Source: Pseudomonadota bacterium (GTDB lineage Bacteria > Pseudomonadota > Alphaproteobacteria > Acetobacterales > Acetobacteraceae). From it: a DNA stretch of 64,000 bases. Made by a program: the position numbers and the translations under genes. Of this stretch, positions 8,816-17,400 are shown piece by piece. Below the pieces are notes generated by a model. It made no database searches. It saw only the letters and a program-made list of their open reading frames with translations, and was not told the origin of the DNA. The stretch covers positions 1 through 64,000 of the forward strand of contig JAJZVV010000005.1 of assembly GCA_021845595.1 (NCBI GenBank), written 5' to 3'. How positions within the stretch are numbered: position 1 is the first letter of the stretch; every line of letters starts with the position of its first letter.

Positions 8816-9448
8816 ATGGACGATAGCGAATTCGATCGCGCCCTCATCGGCGCCGCCTTCGCCCGCCTCGGCCGCGATGGCTGGCGGCATCTCAGCGTCG
8901 CGGGCGCGGCCCAGGACGCCGGGCTGCCGCTCGCCCGCGCGCGGCTGCGCTTTCCGGATCGCGCCGTGCTCCTGCTGAGCTTCGGCCGCTATGCGGACGC
9001 GGCGGCGCTGACGGGCGGCGCCGGCGAGGCCGGCTCGGTCCGCGATCGGCTGTTCGACATGCTGATGCGCCGGATCGACGTGCTGCAGGCCCATCGCGCC
9101 GGGGTCCTGGCGTTGCTGCGGGCGGTCCCGTTCGAGCCGGGGCTGGCCGTGTTGCTCGGAACCGCCAGCCTCAACAGCATGCGCTGGCTGCTGGAGGCCG
9201 CGGGCGCGTCGGTGCGCGGGCCGCTCGGCCTGCTGCGTGCCAAGGGCTTGCTCGCGGTCTGGCTCTGGACGGTGCGGGCTTGGCGGCGAGACGACAGCGA
9301 GGATCTGGCGGCGACCATGGCGGCGCTCGACGCGGCGCTGACGCGCGCCGAGCGTGCCGCCGGCTGGCTGCCCCATGCGCCGGCGGCCACCCCTCCCGCG
9401 GCGGAGCCGCCCCCTTTGGAGGAGCCGCCGCCCGAAGTGCCGGGCTGA
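8816..9448 (+). CDS. COQ9-like / TetR-fold protein
   Basis: A 210-residue protein. The N-terminal 60 residues have a TetR-type helix-turn-helix shape (FARLGRDGWRHLSVAGAAQDAGL), and the central all-alpha part (VRDRLFDMLMRRIDVLQAHRAG) resembles alphaproteobacterial COQ9-family proteins, lipid-binding relatives of TetR used in ubiquinone synthesis. The last 25 residues are Pro/Glu-rich. It lies 30 bases after proC and near ubiK, favouring a ubiquinone role over a repressor role, but both are possible. It is convergent with the thioesterase gene. Confidence 0.68.
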   Translation: MDDSEFDRALIGAAFARLGRDGWRHLSVAGAAQDAGLPLARARLRFPDRAVLLLSFGRYADAAALTGGAGEAGSVRDRLFDMLMRRIDVLQAHRAGVLALLRAVPFEPGLAVLLGTASLNSMRWLLEAAGASVRGPLGLLRAKGLLAVWLWTVRAWRRDDSEDLAATMAALDAALTRAERAAGWLPHAPAATPPAAEPPPLEEPPPEVPG

Positions 9449-9453
9449 GCGGT

Positions 9454-9867
9454 TCAGCGGGGCGCAGTCTCGGCCGACACTGGGCGCGGCCGCCCGGCGG
9501 CATCGACCGCGACATAAACGATCTCCGCCTCGGTGACTTTGAACCGCGGCTCCTGGCCATGGCGGAGCACCCAGACTTCGACATCGAGGGTAATGGAACT
9601 GCGCCCGGTGCGATTGAGCGCGGTGTAGCAGCAGACGACGTCGCCGACCTTGACCGGTTGCATGAAGACCATGCGCGAGACGGCCACGGTCACCACCCGT
9701 CCGGCGGCGATGCGCGCGGCGGTGATGCCGCCGGACACGTCCATCACCGACATGATCCAGCCGCCGAATATGTCCCCCGAGGGGTTGATGTTGGCCGGCA
9801 TGGCGACGATGCGCGAGGCCAGCTCGCCCCGCGGTTCGGACGCGACCGGTGATGAGTGAACGGACAT
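9454..9867 (-). CDS. Acyl-CoA thioesterase (hotdog fold, YciA/BACH type)
   Basis: A 137-residue hotdog-fold enzyme that hydrolyses acyl-CoA to free acid and CoA. MPANINPSGDIFGGWIMSVMD is the conserved N-terminal active-site helix region (N..GDIFGGW), followed by the VGDVVCCYT strand. Length fits YciA (about 133). The ATG at 9867 has a clear AGGGAGG ribosome site; the longer upstream opening is not used. Convergent with the COQ9-like gene, only 5 bases apart. Confidence 0.9.
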   Translation of the reverse strand: MSVHSSPVASEPRGELASRIVAMPANINPSGDIFGGWIMSVMDVSGGITAARIAAGRVVTVAVSRMVFMQPVKVGDVVCCYTALNRTGRSSITLDVEVWVLRHGQEPRFKVTEAEIVYVAVDAAGRPRPVSAETAPR

Positions 9868-9940
9868 GCGGCCTCCCTGCCGGCGCGGCGCCGGCCGAGA
9901 CGCAGGATAGCCTAATCCGCTGCGATCGGCGCCGTGCCCA

Positions 9941-11833
9941 TCAGGAGAAATAGCTGCGCGAAATCTGGCTGAGCCCCGCGAGCGTGATCGTGGTGCCGTC
10001 GGCCAGGTGCAGTTGCGTGCCGCCCGGCCCCATCGTCGCGCCGGCCATGGCTGCCGCGGCCGCATTGGCGCCGTAGCCATCGAGGACGAGATGGTCGAGG
10101 CCGGGGGTGGAGCCGGTGATGAGATCGCTGCCGCCGCTCATGCCGTTGACGAAGACGAAGAGGTCCGGGCCGCTGCCGGCCTGCAGCGTTGCCTGGCCGG
10201 AGCCAGCGATGATCTGGTCGGCTCCGGACCCGGCGATCACCACCGTGCTGCCGCGGCCGGTGCTGATCGTGTCATTGCCGGCGCCGCCGAACACGGTGGT
10301 CCGGCCGCTGCCGGCGAACACGGCGTCGCCGCCGGCGCCGGTGTTGATCAGCGCCGTGCCGCTCCCGCCGATGATCAGGTTGGAACCGCTGCCGCCGAAG
10401 ATGGTATCGGCGCCGGCGCCACCGAAGACCGTGTTGCGACCGGGGCCGACGGCAATGAGATCGCCGCCGCTGCCGGCGACGAAGACATTACCGCCACCGG
10501 CACCGCCCAGGGTCGCCGCGCCGGCGCCGGCAACCAGGGTGTTGTCGCCGCGCTGCCCGGCGAAGAACAGGTCTTGCCCGGACACGCCACCGAACAGCGT
10601 CACCTGGCCCGTGCCGCCATAAACGGTGGCGTCGCCGGAGCCGCCGATCAGCGTGCTCGCCCCGCCGGCGTTGAGGAAGTTCAGCGCAGTAGCCCCGCCG
10701 GCGAAAACCTCGTCGCCGGAGGTGCTGGCGTTGATGGTCGCGGTGCCGGTGCCGCCGCTGATCGTGTCGTCTCCGCCCGAGACGACGACATCGTTGCCCG
10801 AGCCCAGGAAAATCTGGCTCGACCCGGTCTGGGTGGAGATCGAATCGTTGCCTGAGGCGGCGGCGATGGTGTCGTGCCCGGGGCCGGTGGAGATCGCCCA
10901 GTCCCCGCCGCCCGTCAGCGGCGTGCCGATGACATTGTCGGTCATCGGCGCGGGGCCCGAGGTGGTGAAGGCGCCCCCGGCGAGAATCGCGCCGCCGCCC
11001 TTGCCGGCCCAGAAGGTCAGGTTGCCGGTGCCGGAGCGGATCACCTGGTTGGCGCCGTCGCCGCCGATGACGGTCGTCGGCGCAGCGGCCTGGTCGTCGA
11101 AGAGTGGCGTGCTGGTCGAGAGAACGATCGGCCCATTGGCCGGCGGCGCGGTGATGGTGGTGTAGCCGAGGCTGGCCGGATCGACGCTGCCCTGGCTCGC
11201 GTCACCGTGTCCCGCCAGAAGATTCGCGTAGGCACTCAAAATCTGGTTGGCGAACGGCGAGGCAGTCGGCCCCTCGGGGTTGGGGTAGCCCGTCAGATCC
11301 TCGGTCGGCGGGGTGGGCGGTGTCGTGCTGCCGCTGCCCGGTACGCTGGTCGAGCCCCCGGACGAGGACGAGTTCCCTGATGCCGCGGCCAGCAGGCTGG
11401 AGAGACCGGGGAGGTTGGGCAGAGTGGGCGCTGTAGGCGGCGACGGGTCGGTCGGGGCCAGGGGCGCCGAACTCGGCGTGGACGACGATGACGAGCCGGA
11501 CGAGGTTCCTGAGCCGGTTCCCGAGGTCGAACCGCCGGAGCTCGACGGCAGAGTGGGTACCGACGGAACGGTCGGAATGGTCGGAACCGTGGGAACGCTA
11601 GGCACCGATGGAACACTGGGTACCGACGGAACGCCGGGAATCGACGGCAGGGTTGGAATCGTCGGGAGCCCCGAGAGGCTCGGGGGCGTCGAGGATCCAG
11701 AGGAGGAGCCAGAGGAGCCGGACGAGGACGTGCTGCCCGTTCCCGTGGGCAGCGTCAGCCCCGGGAGCGTGGGCAGGCTGGGCGCGGTCGGAGGCGTGCT
11801 GGGCGGGCTTGGGGGGGGCAGGGTCGCAGACAT
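9941..11833 (-). CDS. Secreted RTX-like beta-roll repeat protein
   Basis: A 630-residue protein in three parts. Residues about 1-190 are low-complexity Pro/Ser/Thr/Gly/Val, with a run of PSVP/PTVP/PTIP triplet-like repeats and Ser-Gly tracts. Residues about 240-560 are glycine-rich nonapeptide repeats of the hemolysin-type calcium-binding kind, such as VFGGAGADTIFGGSGSN. The C-terminus ends in a short hydrophobic tail (ADGTTITLAGLSQISRSYF) like type I secretion signals. There is no Sec signal. No type I exporter is encoded nearby. The real start is ATG at 11833, with GGAG upstream; an AT-rich stretch at about 11870-11900 is a likely promoter. Confidence 0.82.
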   Translation of the reverse strand: MSATLPPPSPPSTPPTAPSLPTLPGLTLPTGTGSTSSSGSSGSSSGSSTPPSLSGLPTIPTLPSIPGVPSVPSVPSVPSVPTVPTIPTVPSVPTLPSSSGGSTSGTGSGTSSGSSSSSTPSSAPLAPTDPSPPTAPTLPNLPGLSSLLAAASGNSSSSGGSTSVPGSGSTTPPTPPTEDLTGYPNPEGPTASPFANQILSAYANLLAGHGDASQGSVDPASLGYTTITAPPANGPIVLSTSTPLFDDQAAAPTTVIGGDGANQVIRSGTGNLTFWAGKGGGAILAGGAFTTSGPAPMTDNVIGTPLTGGGDWAISTGPGHDTIAAASGNDSISTQTGSSQIFLGSGNDVVVSGGDDTISGGTGTATINASTSGDEVFAGGATALNFLNAGGASTLIGGSGDATVYGGTGQVTLFGGVSGQDLFFAGQRGDNTLVAGAGAATLGGAGGGNVFVAGSGGDLIAVGPGRNTVFGGAGADTIFGGSGSNLIIGGSGTALINTGAGGDAVFAGSGRTTVFGGAGNDTISTGRGSTVVIAGSGADQIIAGSGQATLQAGSGPDLFVFVNGMSGGSDLITGSTPGLDHLVLDGYGANAAAAAMAGATMGPGGTQLHLADGTTITLAGLSQISRSYFS

Positions 11834-12107
11834 CAATGACTCACTCCATGAGACGAAGTGAGATTGAACGGCCTAGATTTAAAAATTGATCTACAAACCG
11901 AGCCGACCTGGGGTCGACCCCCGAGCGGCGCGCATGATCGGGTGGCGGCGCGCGCGTGCGAGGCGCGGGAGAATCAGCGCACAACAGCAAATCGGCACGA
12001 TGCCGCATGCTGAATGTTGCGAAGGAGTCTGAGCTCTGGCCCCTCGGCGGCGCTCAGGTATGATGATGCATCGGCCCCTGGCGGGCCGGGGAACCAGGAC
12101 GGAGCCG

Positions 12108-12791
12108 ATGCGCATTCTGCTGGTGGAAGACGACAAGGACGTGGCCGGCTTCGTGCTCAAGGGGCTGCGCGAGGCAGGCCATGTGGTCGAGCACGCGGCC
12201 AACGGCCGCGACGGGCTGTTCCTCGCCGCGAGCGAGAATTTCGATGCCATCATCCTCGACCGCATGCTGCCCGGCGGCATCGACGGCATCCGCCTGCTGG
12301 AGACCTTGCGCACTCAGAACAACCAGACGCCGGTGCTGTTCCTCTCGGCGCTGGCGCAGGTCGACGAGCGCGTGCGCGGGCTGAAGGCCGGCGGCGACGA
12401 CTACCTCACCAAGCCCTTCGCCTTCGCCGAACTGCTCGCCCGCGTCGAGGCACTGAGTCGGCGGAGCAAGGGCGAGGGGCCGCAGACCCGCGTCGTCGTC
12501 GCCGACCTGGAGATGGATCTGCTCTCCCGCACCGTCCGGCGCGCCGGGCAGAAGATCGATCTGCAGCCGCGCGAATTCCGGCTGCTCGAATATCTCATGC
12601 GCCACGCCGGCCAGGTCGTGACCCGCACCATGCTGCTGGAGGGCGTCTGGGACTATCATTTCGACCCGCAGACCAACGTGATCGACGTTCACGTCTCGCG
12701 CCTGCGCCAGAAGGTGGACAAGCCCTTCGGCACCGCGCTCATCCACACGGTGCGCAACGCCGGCTATATGCTGCGCGCCGAAGGCGGGTGA
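12108..12791 (+). CDS. Two-component response regulator, OmpR/PhoB type
   Basis: A 227-residue regulator. The receiver domain (1-115) starts MRILLVEDDKDVAG with the acidic pocket, phospho-acceptor Asp51 in IILDRMLP and the conserved Lys in DDYLTKPF. The C-terminal winged helix (about 130-225) has LQPREFRLLEYLMRH and the recognition helix region NVIDVHVSRLRQKVD. The ATG at 12108 has GGAG seven bases upstream. The cognate kinase starts in the overlapping GTGA. Target genes are unknown; the RTX gene is divergent from it. Confidence 0.93.
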   Translation: MRILLVEDDKDVAGFVLKGLREAGHVVEHAANGRDGLFLAASENFDAIILDRMLPGGIDGIRLLETLRTQNNQTPVLFLSALAQVDERVRGLKAGGDDYLTKPFAFAELLARVEALSRRSKGEGPQTRVVVADLEMDLLSRTVRRAGQKIDLQPREFRLLEYLMRHAGQVVTRTMLLEGVWDYHFDPQTNVIDVHVSRLRQKVDKPFGTALIHTVRNAGYMLRAEGG

Positions 12792-14266
12792 GCGCATCGG
12801 CCATGAGCGACGGGGCGCTCGCCCTCGACCAGGCGGAGCGGGAGTCGGCCGGCGCCGACGGCGAGGCCAATCCGGGCGCGGCACAGCCGGGCCCCGTTCG
12901 GCGTCCCCAGCGCCTGCTGCATTCCGCCGGCGTGCGCTTTGCGCTGCTCTATGCCGGCCTGTTCGGGGTCAGCGCCCTGGCGCTGGCGCTCTTCATCTGG
13001 TGGGCGACGGCGGGACTGCTTCAGCGGCAGGTGGACGCGGCAATTCGCGCCGATGCCCAAGGGCTCTCGGAGCAGTGGCAGCAAGGCGGCCTGCCGGCAC
13101 TCGTCCTGACCATCCGCGACCGTCTGGCCGAGAATGTCGATGACGACGCCATCTATCTCGTCGTCGACGCCGGCTTCCACCGCATCGCCGGCAATCTCGA
13201 CCGCTGGCCCAGCGGCGTCACCATGGCCTCCGAGCGGTTCGAGCTGCCGATCGAGCGCGATGGTATCCGCTCACTCGCGCGGGTGCACCGGTTCGACCTG
13301 GTCGGCGGTGTCCATCTCCTCGTCGGACGCGATGTCGAATCGCGGGCCAAGATGCGGGCCCTCCTCACCGACGCGCTGCTGTGGGCGCTGGTCGTCGTCG
13401 CCGGGCTTGGCGCGGCCGGTGCGATCGTGGTCCGGAGCGTGCTGCGCGGCGCGCTGGCCGACATCTCGCAGACCACCGAGGCCATCAGCGCCGGGGATCT
13501 TTCGCGCCGCGTGCCCATCACGGGCCGTGGCGACGAGTTCGACCGGCTCGCCGAAACCATAAACGACATGCTCGCGCGCATCAGCCGGCTGATGGATGGC
13601 GTGCGCCAGGTGTCCAACGCCATCGCGCATGATCTGCGCACGCCGATCACCCGCGCCCGCGCCAAGCTCGAAGACGCGGCATTGCACGCGGCCACCGAAT
13701 CCGACCTGCGCGCCGCGATCGAGCGCGCGCAGCTGGACCTCGACGGTGTGGTCGCCGTCTTCCAGGCGATCCTGCGGATTGCTGAAATCGAGGCAGGCGC
13801 CCGGCGGTCGGCGTTCGTTGCGATCGATCTTGCGCCGCTGCTCGCGGATCTCGCCGAACTCTACGGTGCCGTCGCCGAGGAGCGCGGGCTGCGGCTCGAA
13901 CTCGCCTGTCCCGACCAACTCCCGGTCTACGGCGACCGCGACATGCTGCAGCAGGCGGTGGCGAACCTGCTCGACAATGCGATGAAATTCTCGCCGAGCG
14001 GCGGCGTGATCCGGCTCGAGGGACGCGCCGGACCCGCGGCCGAAATCGAGGTTTCCGATCAGGGCCCGGGCATCCCCGAGCCCGAACGCGCCCGGGTGAC
14101 CGAGCGCTTCTACCGCGGCGAGACGGCGCGCAGCACCCCGGGGGCGGGGCTTGGCCTGGCGTTGGTGCAGGCGGTTGCACAGCTCCATGGCGGGGTCCTG
14201 AGCCTCGGTTCCAATGACCCCGGACTGCGCGCGGTGCTGCATCTGCCCGCCCAGCCATCAAGTTGA
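12788..14266 (+). CDS. Sensor histidine kinase
   Basis: Membrane sensor kinase partner of the preceding regulator. After an Ala/Gly-rich N-terminus come a first membrane helix (FALLYAGLFGVSALALALFI), a roughly 150-residue periplasmic region, a second helix, a HAMP domain, the H-box AIAHDLRTPITRARAKLE and an ATPase domain with N-box NLLDNAMKF, DQGPGIP and GLGLALV. The signal sensed is unknown. The GTG at 12788 overlaps the regulator stop (GTGA); ATG at 12803 is an alternative start five codons later. Confidence 0.92.
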   Translation: MSASAMSDGALALDQAERESAGADGEANPGAAQPGPVRRPQRLLHSAGVRFALLYAGLFGVSALALALFIWWATAGLLQRQVDAAIRADAQGLSEQWQQGGLPALVLTIRDRLAENVDDDAIYLVVDAGFHRIAGNLDRWPSGVTMASERFELPIERDGIRSLARVHRFDLVGGVHLLVGRDVESRAKMRALLTDALLWALVVVAGLGAAGAIVVRSVLRGALADISQTTEAISAGDLSRRVPITGRGDEFDRLAETINDMLARISRLMDGVRQVSNAIAHDLRTPITRARAKLEDAALHAATESDLRAAIERAQLDLDGVVAVFQAILRIAEIEAGARRSAFVAIDLAPLLADLAELYGAVAEERGLRLELACPDQLPVYGDRDMLQQAVANLLDNAMKFSPSGGVIRLEGRAGPAAEIEVSDQGPGIPEPERARVTERFYRGETARSTPGAGLGLALVQAVAQLHGGVLSLGSNDPGLRAVLHLPAQPSS

Positions 14267-14346
14267 TGCGGGCGCAAGCTTCGGAGTGCGCGGCCCCGGG
14301 TCCGCTGGCAGGGTGCGCCGGCGTGATCCAGCAGGGAGTTCCCGTC

Positions 14347-15471
14347 ATGCCAGACCTGGCTCCGGCCGCCACCGACGCCCGATGGGTTTCCGTCTGCCGC
14401 CGCGACCGGGCGGCCGACGGCCGCTTCGTCTATTCCGTCGCCACCACCGGCGTGTTTTGTCGGCCCTCCTGCGCGGCGCGGCTGCCCCGGCCGGAGAACG
14501 TCGCCTTCCATGCCGATGCGGCGGCCGCGATTCGTGCCGGCTTCCGCCCCTGCAAGCGCTGCCGGCCGGACCTGCCGGCGCGCGCGGAGCGCGAGGCCGC
14601 GCTGATCGCAGCCGCCTGCCGGCATATCGAGGCCGCCGAGACGCCGCCGCCGCTGGCCGAGCTGGCCGCCGCGGCCGGTCTCAGCACGCATCACTTCCAT
14701 CGCCTGTTCCGCCGCGTCGCCGGACTGACGCCGAAGGCGTATGCCGAAGCGGAGCGCCAGCGCCGGGTTCGGACCGGCCTCGCGCGACGGGTGAGCATCA
14801 CCGAGACGCTGTATGCGGCGGGGTTCGGTTCCTCGGGACGGTTCTATGCCGCGGCGCCGGCGCTGCTCGGCATGACCCCCGGCGCCTACCGCGCTGGCGG
14901 CGCGGGCGAGCGCATCGTCTATGCCGCCGGCGCCTGTGCGCTGGGCTCGGTGCTGGCGGCCGCAACCGACCGCGGCCTGTGCGCGATTCTGCTCGGCGAT
15001 GCGGTGCCGGCGCTCGTCGCCGAGTTGCGGAGCCGCTTCCCCGGCGCCCGGAGCGAGCCGGCCGGGCCGGATTTCGCCGCTGCCCTGGCCACCGTCGTGC
15101 GCCTGGTGGACGATCCTGCCGGCGCGCCGGCGCCTGCCTTGCCGCTCGACATCCGCGGGACCGTGTTCCAGCGCCAGGTCTGGCAGGCGCTGCAGGGGAT
15201 CCCGCCCGGCACCACCGTCACCTACACGGAACTGGCCCGGCGCGTGGGACGGCCGCACGCTGTGCGCGCGGTTGCCGGGGCCTGCGCGGCGAACCGGCTG
15301 GCGGTCGCGGTGCCCTGCCACCGGGTCGTCGCGGCCAGCGGCGATCTCGCCGGGTATCGCTGGGGCGTGGCGCGCAAGCAGGCCCTCATCGAGCGCGAGC
15401 GAGCCGCGGCGGCCCTCAGCGCATCGGCAGCAGGTTCGTCAGGAACGCCTCGGCCGAGGCGCGCCAGCTGA
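14347..15471 (+). CDS. ada: Bifunctional methylated-DNA repair protein and activator Ada
   Basis: A 374-residue Ada. The N-terminal zinc domain has Cys38, Cys42, Cys69 and Cys72, the same spacing and numbering as E. coli Ada, where Cys38 accepts methyl from phosphotriesters. An AraC-type helix-turn-helix follows (LAELAAAAGLSTHHFHRLFRR). The C-terminal methyltransferase domain has AVPCHRVV with acceptor Cys324 for O6-methylguanine. Start ATG at 14347 follows GGGAG. Its last 56 bases overlap the convergent glycosyltransferase gene, and the final ~20 residues are low complexity. Confidence 0.95.
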   Translation: MPDLAPAATDARWVSVCRRDRAADGRFVYSVATTGVFCRPSCAARLPRPENVAFHADAAAAIRAGFRPCKRCRPDLPARAEREAALIAAACRHIEAAETPPPLAELAAAAGLSTHHFHRLFRRVAGLTPKAYAEAERQRRVRTGLARRVSITETLYAAGFGSSGRFYAAAPALLGMTPGAYRAGGAGERIVYAAGACALGSVLAAATDRGLCAILLGDAVPALVAELRSRFPGARSEPAGPDFAAALATVVRLVDDPAGAPAPALPLDIRGTVFQRQVWQALQGIPPGTTVTYTELARRVGRPHAVRAVAGACAANRLAVAVPCHRVVAASGDLAGYRWGVARKQALIERERAAAALSASAAGSSGTPRPRRAS

Positions 15472-16447
15472 AGCGCTCGGCATGGCGGCGGCAGGCGGCG
15501 CGGTCCGCCGCCAGCGCGGACGTCGCAGCGACGGCGAGGTCTTCGGCCAGCGCGCCGATGCAGCCCTCGGCACCGGCGAGCACGTCCTTCGGCCCCGTCA
15601 CCGGATAGGCGGCGACCGGCGTGCCGCAGGCCAGCGCTTCGATGAGAACGAGGCCGAACGTGTCGGTGCGCGACGGGAAGACCAGCACGTCCGCCCCGGC
15701 ATAGGCGCGCGCCAGCGCGGGGCCGTGGCGCGCGCCGAGAAAATGAACGGCCGGATAGCGCGCGGCCAGCGCGGCGCGCTGCGGTCCATCGCCGACGACC
15801 ACCTTGGAGCCTGGCAGATCGAGCGCGAGGAAGGCCTCGATGTTCTTTTCCACGGCGACCCGGCCGACATACAGGAAAATCGGGCGCGGGAGCGACCACG
15901 CCTCCGCCGGCTCGGGCGTGAACAGCGCGAGATCGACCCCGCGCGACCACGAAACCAGCCGGTTGAAGCCGCGCGCGGCGAGTTCGGCGCGCAAGCTCTC
16001 CGTCGCCACCATGGTCCCGGCGCTGCGGCCATGGAAGCGGCGCAGCCACGCGTAGAGTGGGCCGGTCGGCAAGCGGGTGCGGGCCTGGATATATTCGGGG
16101 AAACGGGTGTGAAACGCCGTGGTGTAGGCAAAGCCGCGCCGGCGCGCCCAGCGCGAGGCCGCCCAGCCGAGCGGGCCTTCGGTGGCAATATGCAGGGCGT
16201 CGGGTGTGAAGGCTTCGATCATGCGCGCGAGACGATGCCCAGGCGCCAGTGACAGTCTTATGTCGGGATAGGTCGGACAGGGCACCGTGCGGAAACGGTC
16301 CGGCCCGATGACCTCGACCGTGTGGCCGAGTCTGCCGAGTTCCGATGCCAGCGCGGCGAGCGTGCGGACGACGCCATTGACCTGGGGCGCCCAGGCATCG
16401 GTCACGATGAGCACGCGCGCGCCCGCCGCCGCCGGAAGCGATAGCAT
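15416..16447 (-). CDS. Glycosyltransferase family 4 protein
   Basis: A 343-residue GT-B glycosyltransferase. The N-terminal acceptor domain has VLIVTDAWAPQVNGVVRTL and AFHTRFPEYI; the C-terminal nucleotide-sugar domain has FLYVGRVAVEKNIEAF and the EX7E-like segment FPSRTDTFGLVLIEALACGTP. It resembles SQD2/MgtA-type enzymes that glycosylate diacylglycerol or related lipids. The LpxH-like phosphoesterase starts upstream with a 10-base gap, a common pairing suggesting a joint membrane-lipid or envelope role. Its 3' end overlaps ada by 56 bases. Confidence 0.88.
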   Translation of the reverse strand: MLSLPAAAGARVLIVTDAWAPQVNGVVRTLAALASELGRLGHTVEVIGPDRFRTVPCPTYPDIRLSLAPGHRLARMIEAFTPDALHIATEGPLGWAASRWARRRGFAYTTAFHTRFPEYIQARTRLPTGPLYAWLRRFHGRSAGTMVATESLRAELAARGFNRLVSWSRGVDLALFTPEPAEAWSLPRPIFLYVGRVAVEKNIEAFLALDLPGSKVVVGDGPQRAALAARYPAVHFLGARHGPALARAYAGADVLVFPSRTDTFGLVLIEALACGTPVAAYPVTGPKDVLAGAEGCIGALAEDLAVAATSALAADRAACRRHAERFSWRASAEAFLTNLLPMR

Positions 16448-16457
16448 GCGCGATCCG

Positions 16458-17267
16458 TCAGGCAGCTTCGGTAATCCGCGTCGCCCGGCGCGAATAGAAG
16501 GAGAGATTGGCCATGGCGGCCCAGTCGATCAGCTCGAGCCGGCCGTCGTGGTGTTCGACCAGCGCGGTGCAGCTCTCCACCCAATCGCCGCTATTGATGT
16601 AGAGCACGTCGTCGACTTTGCGCATTTCGGCGTGGTGGATATGGCCGCAGACGACGCCGTCGAAGCCGCGGCGGCGGGCCTCGGCGGCGAGTGCGTACTC
16701 GAACCGGTCGATCGCCTTCACCGCCTCCTTGACCCGCCGCTTGAGCCACACCGAGATCGACCAGTAGGGATAGCCGAGCCGGCGGCGGGCAAGGTTGAAC
16801 CAGCGATTGACCACGAGCGCCGCGACATAGGCACCATCGCCGAGAACCGCCAGGAAGCGGGCATAGCGCACGACATGATCGAACTCGTCGCCGTGCATGA
16901 CCAGCAGACGCTGGCCGTCCGCCGTGACATGCGTTGCCTCGGCGGCCATGCGGATGCCGGCAACCTCGAGCCCATGATGGAGCCAAGCGCGGAACGCTTC
17001 GTCGTGATTGCCCGGAACATAGGTGATCTCGGTGCCGTTGCGCGCATGCCGCAGCACCAGACGGAGCACCTCGTCGTGCATTCCGTCCCAGTACCAGGAT
17101 TTCCGCAGTCGCCAGCCATCGATGATGTCGCCGACGAGATAGAGCTGCTGACAACTCATGCGGCGAAGAAAATCAGCGAGGAAGTCGCAGCGGGCACCGC
17201 GGGTGCCGAGATGAGTGTCAGAGATGAAGACGCTGCGATAGCTGGTCCGCGAGACCGGCGCGTTCAT
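16458..17267 (-). CDS. UDP-2,3-diacylglucosamine diphosphatase-like metallophosphoesterase
   Basis: A 269-residue calcineurin-like phosphoesterase of the LpxH/YbbF group. All metal-site blocks are present: FISDTHLG, LVGDIIDGW, VPGNHDE, VMHGDEFD and VCGHIHHAE. LpxH hydrolyses UDP-2,3-diacylglucosamine in lipid A synthesis; this subgroup, paired with a GT4 gene, is less well defined and may act on another lipid-linked pyrophosphate. It is upstream of the glycosyltransferase on the same strand. Confidence 0.85.
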   Translation of the reverse strand: MNAPVSRTSYRSVFISDTHLGTRGARCDFLADFLRRMSCQQLYLVGDIIDGWRLRKSWYWDGMHDEVLRLVLRHARNGTEITYVPGNHDEAFRAWLHHGLEVAGIRMAAEATHVTADGQRLLVMHGDEFDHVVRYARFLAVLGDGAYVAALVVNRWFNLARRRLGYPYWSISVWLKRRVKEAVKAIDRFEYALAAEARRRGFDGVVCGHIHHAEMRKVDDVLYINSGDWVESCTALVEHHDGRLELIDWAAMANLSFYSRRATRITEAA

Positions 17268-17400
17268 GACCTCTCCGCTGGCCCTGCCGTGCTCGACGCG
17301 AATCGCGCGCGGTTGGTTGCGTTGCGGCCCTGCTCTTACGCGGTCAGCGACGCCCTGTCAGAGAAGATTGCGTGACGGCGGCCTGCGGGCTCAGCCGTCC

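Noticed and set aside
11313-11861. A plus-strand frame with a collagen-like Gly-X-Y run (GTDGTLGTDG and similar).
   Set aside because: It is the exact antisense of the Pro-Ser-Val repeats in the RTX-like gene; the periodicity is inherited from that repeat and no ribosome site precedes it.
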